A model generated the notes under the pieces. That model did no database searches, was not told the DNA's origin, and saw only the letters and a program-made list of their open reading frames with translations. A stretch of DNA of 64,000 nucleotides, from the NCBI GenBank assembly GCA_963576475.1, contig OY754974.1:10684904-10748903 (forward strand), read 5' to 3'. The DNA comes from Molanna angustata (Eukaryota; Arthropoda; Insecta; Trichoptera; Molannidae). Positions 63,908-64,000 of this stretch are shown here, one piece after another. The position numbers and the translations under genes were made by a program. The first letter of the stretch is position 1; each line of letters begins with the position of its first letter.

Positions 63908-64000
63908 GCTAAACTCCTCACAACAAGTCACTCTATAAAGTACCTACTCAAATTTCGAATGGAAATTATTCAGCATTATCATGAAATGAGTTTGTTACAT

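Overview
This window looks like AT-rich intergenic DNA from an insect, most likely a moth or butterfly. The lineage is an inference. It rests on a LINE first ORF that carries a baculovirus-FP-like domain, on BEL/Pao, CsRn1-like, mariner and RTE-like families, and on tRNA-derived SINEs. I see no convincing single-copy host gene, no rRNA and no functional tRNA. Nearly everything recognisable is a transposable element or a piece of one, many of them nested.

Region by region. 0-5 kb: SINE and LINE scraps, two tandem copies of a non-autonomous Helitron-type repeat (Helentron-associated, DINE-1-like), and a MITE. 5.1-7.5 kb: a rearranged CsRn1-like Ty3/gypsy element with LTRs, a tRNA-Trp primer-binding site and an inverted pol fragment. 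7.5-12.8 kb: a two-ORF CR1-like LINE whose ORFs are separated by 1.1 kb holding a very long (TA)n/(TG)n tract. 12.8-21 kb: LINE fragments, a 90-bp TTAA-flanked MITE, a palindromic element interrupted by a SINE, and a deleted mariner. 21.1-23.4 kb: a long-TIR element with a 9-bp target duplication (Mutator-like), inserted in a LINE fragment and carrying what looks like a captured spliced coding segment. 24-37 kb: more Helitron-type, mariner, LINE, hAT-like and foldback pieces, an 18-bp minisatellite, and a fragment of an autonomous Helitron protein. 37.9-45.2 kb: a nearly intact BEL/Pao retrotransposon with LTRs that read as identical, a 5-bp target duplication and a 698-bp interruption in gag. 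45.9-49.9 kb: a 5'-truncated two-ORF LINE on the minus strand. 50-55.5 kb: palindromes, SINEs and LINE tails. 55.8-61.4 kb: a full-length I-clade-like LINE on the minus strand with target duplications and a 24-nt poly(A) tail; its ORF1 is broken by one A-run frameshift. 61.5-64 kb: LINE 3' ends, one flanked by 53-bp direct repeats.

The elements do not form a pathway, but they can be layered in time. LINE fragments and Helitron-type copies are old and have received younger insertions (Mutator-like into LINE, foldback into Helitron-type, SINE into palindrome). The BEL and I-like elements look recent. The observations most worth following up are the captured exon in the Mutator-like element, the LTR-PBS-inverted-pol junction in the CsRn1-like element, and the four consecutive five-base-loop hairpins inside the BEL gag interruption.
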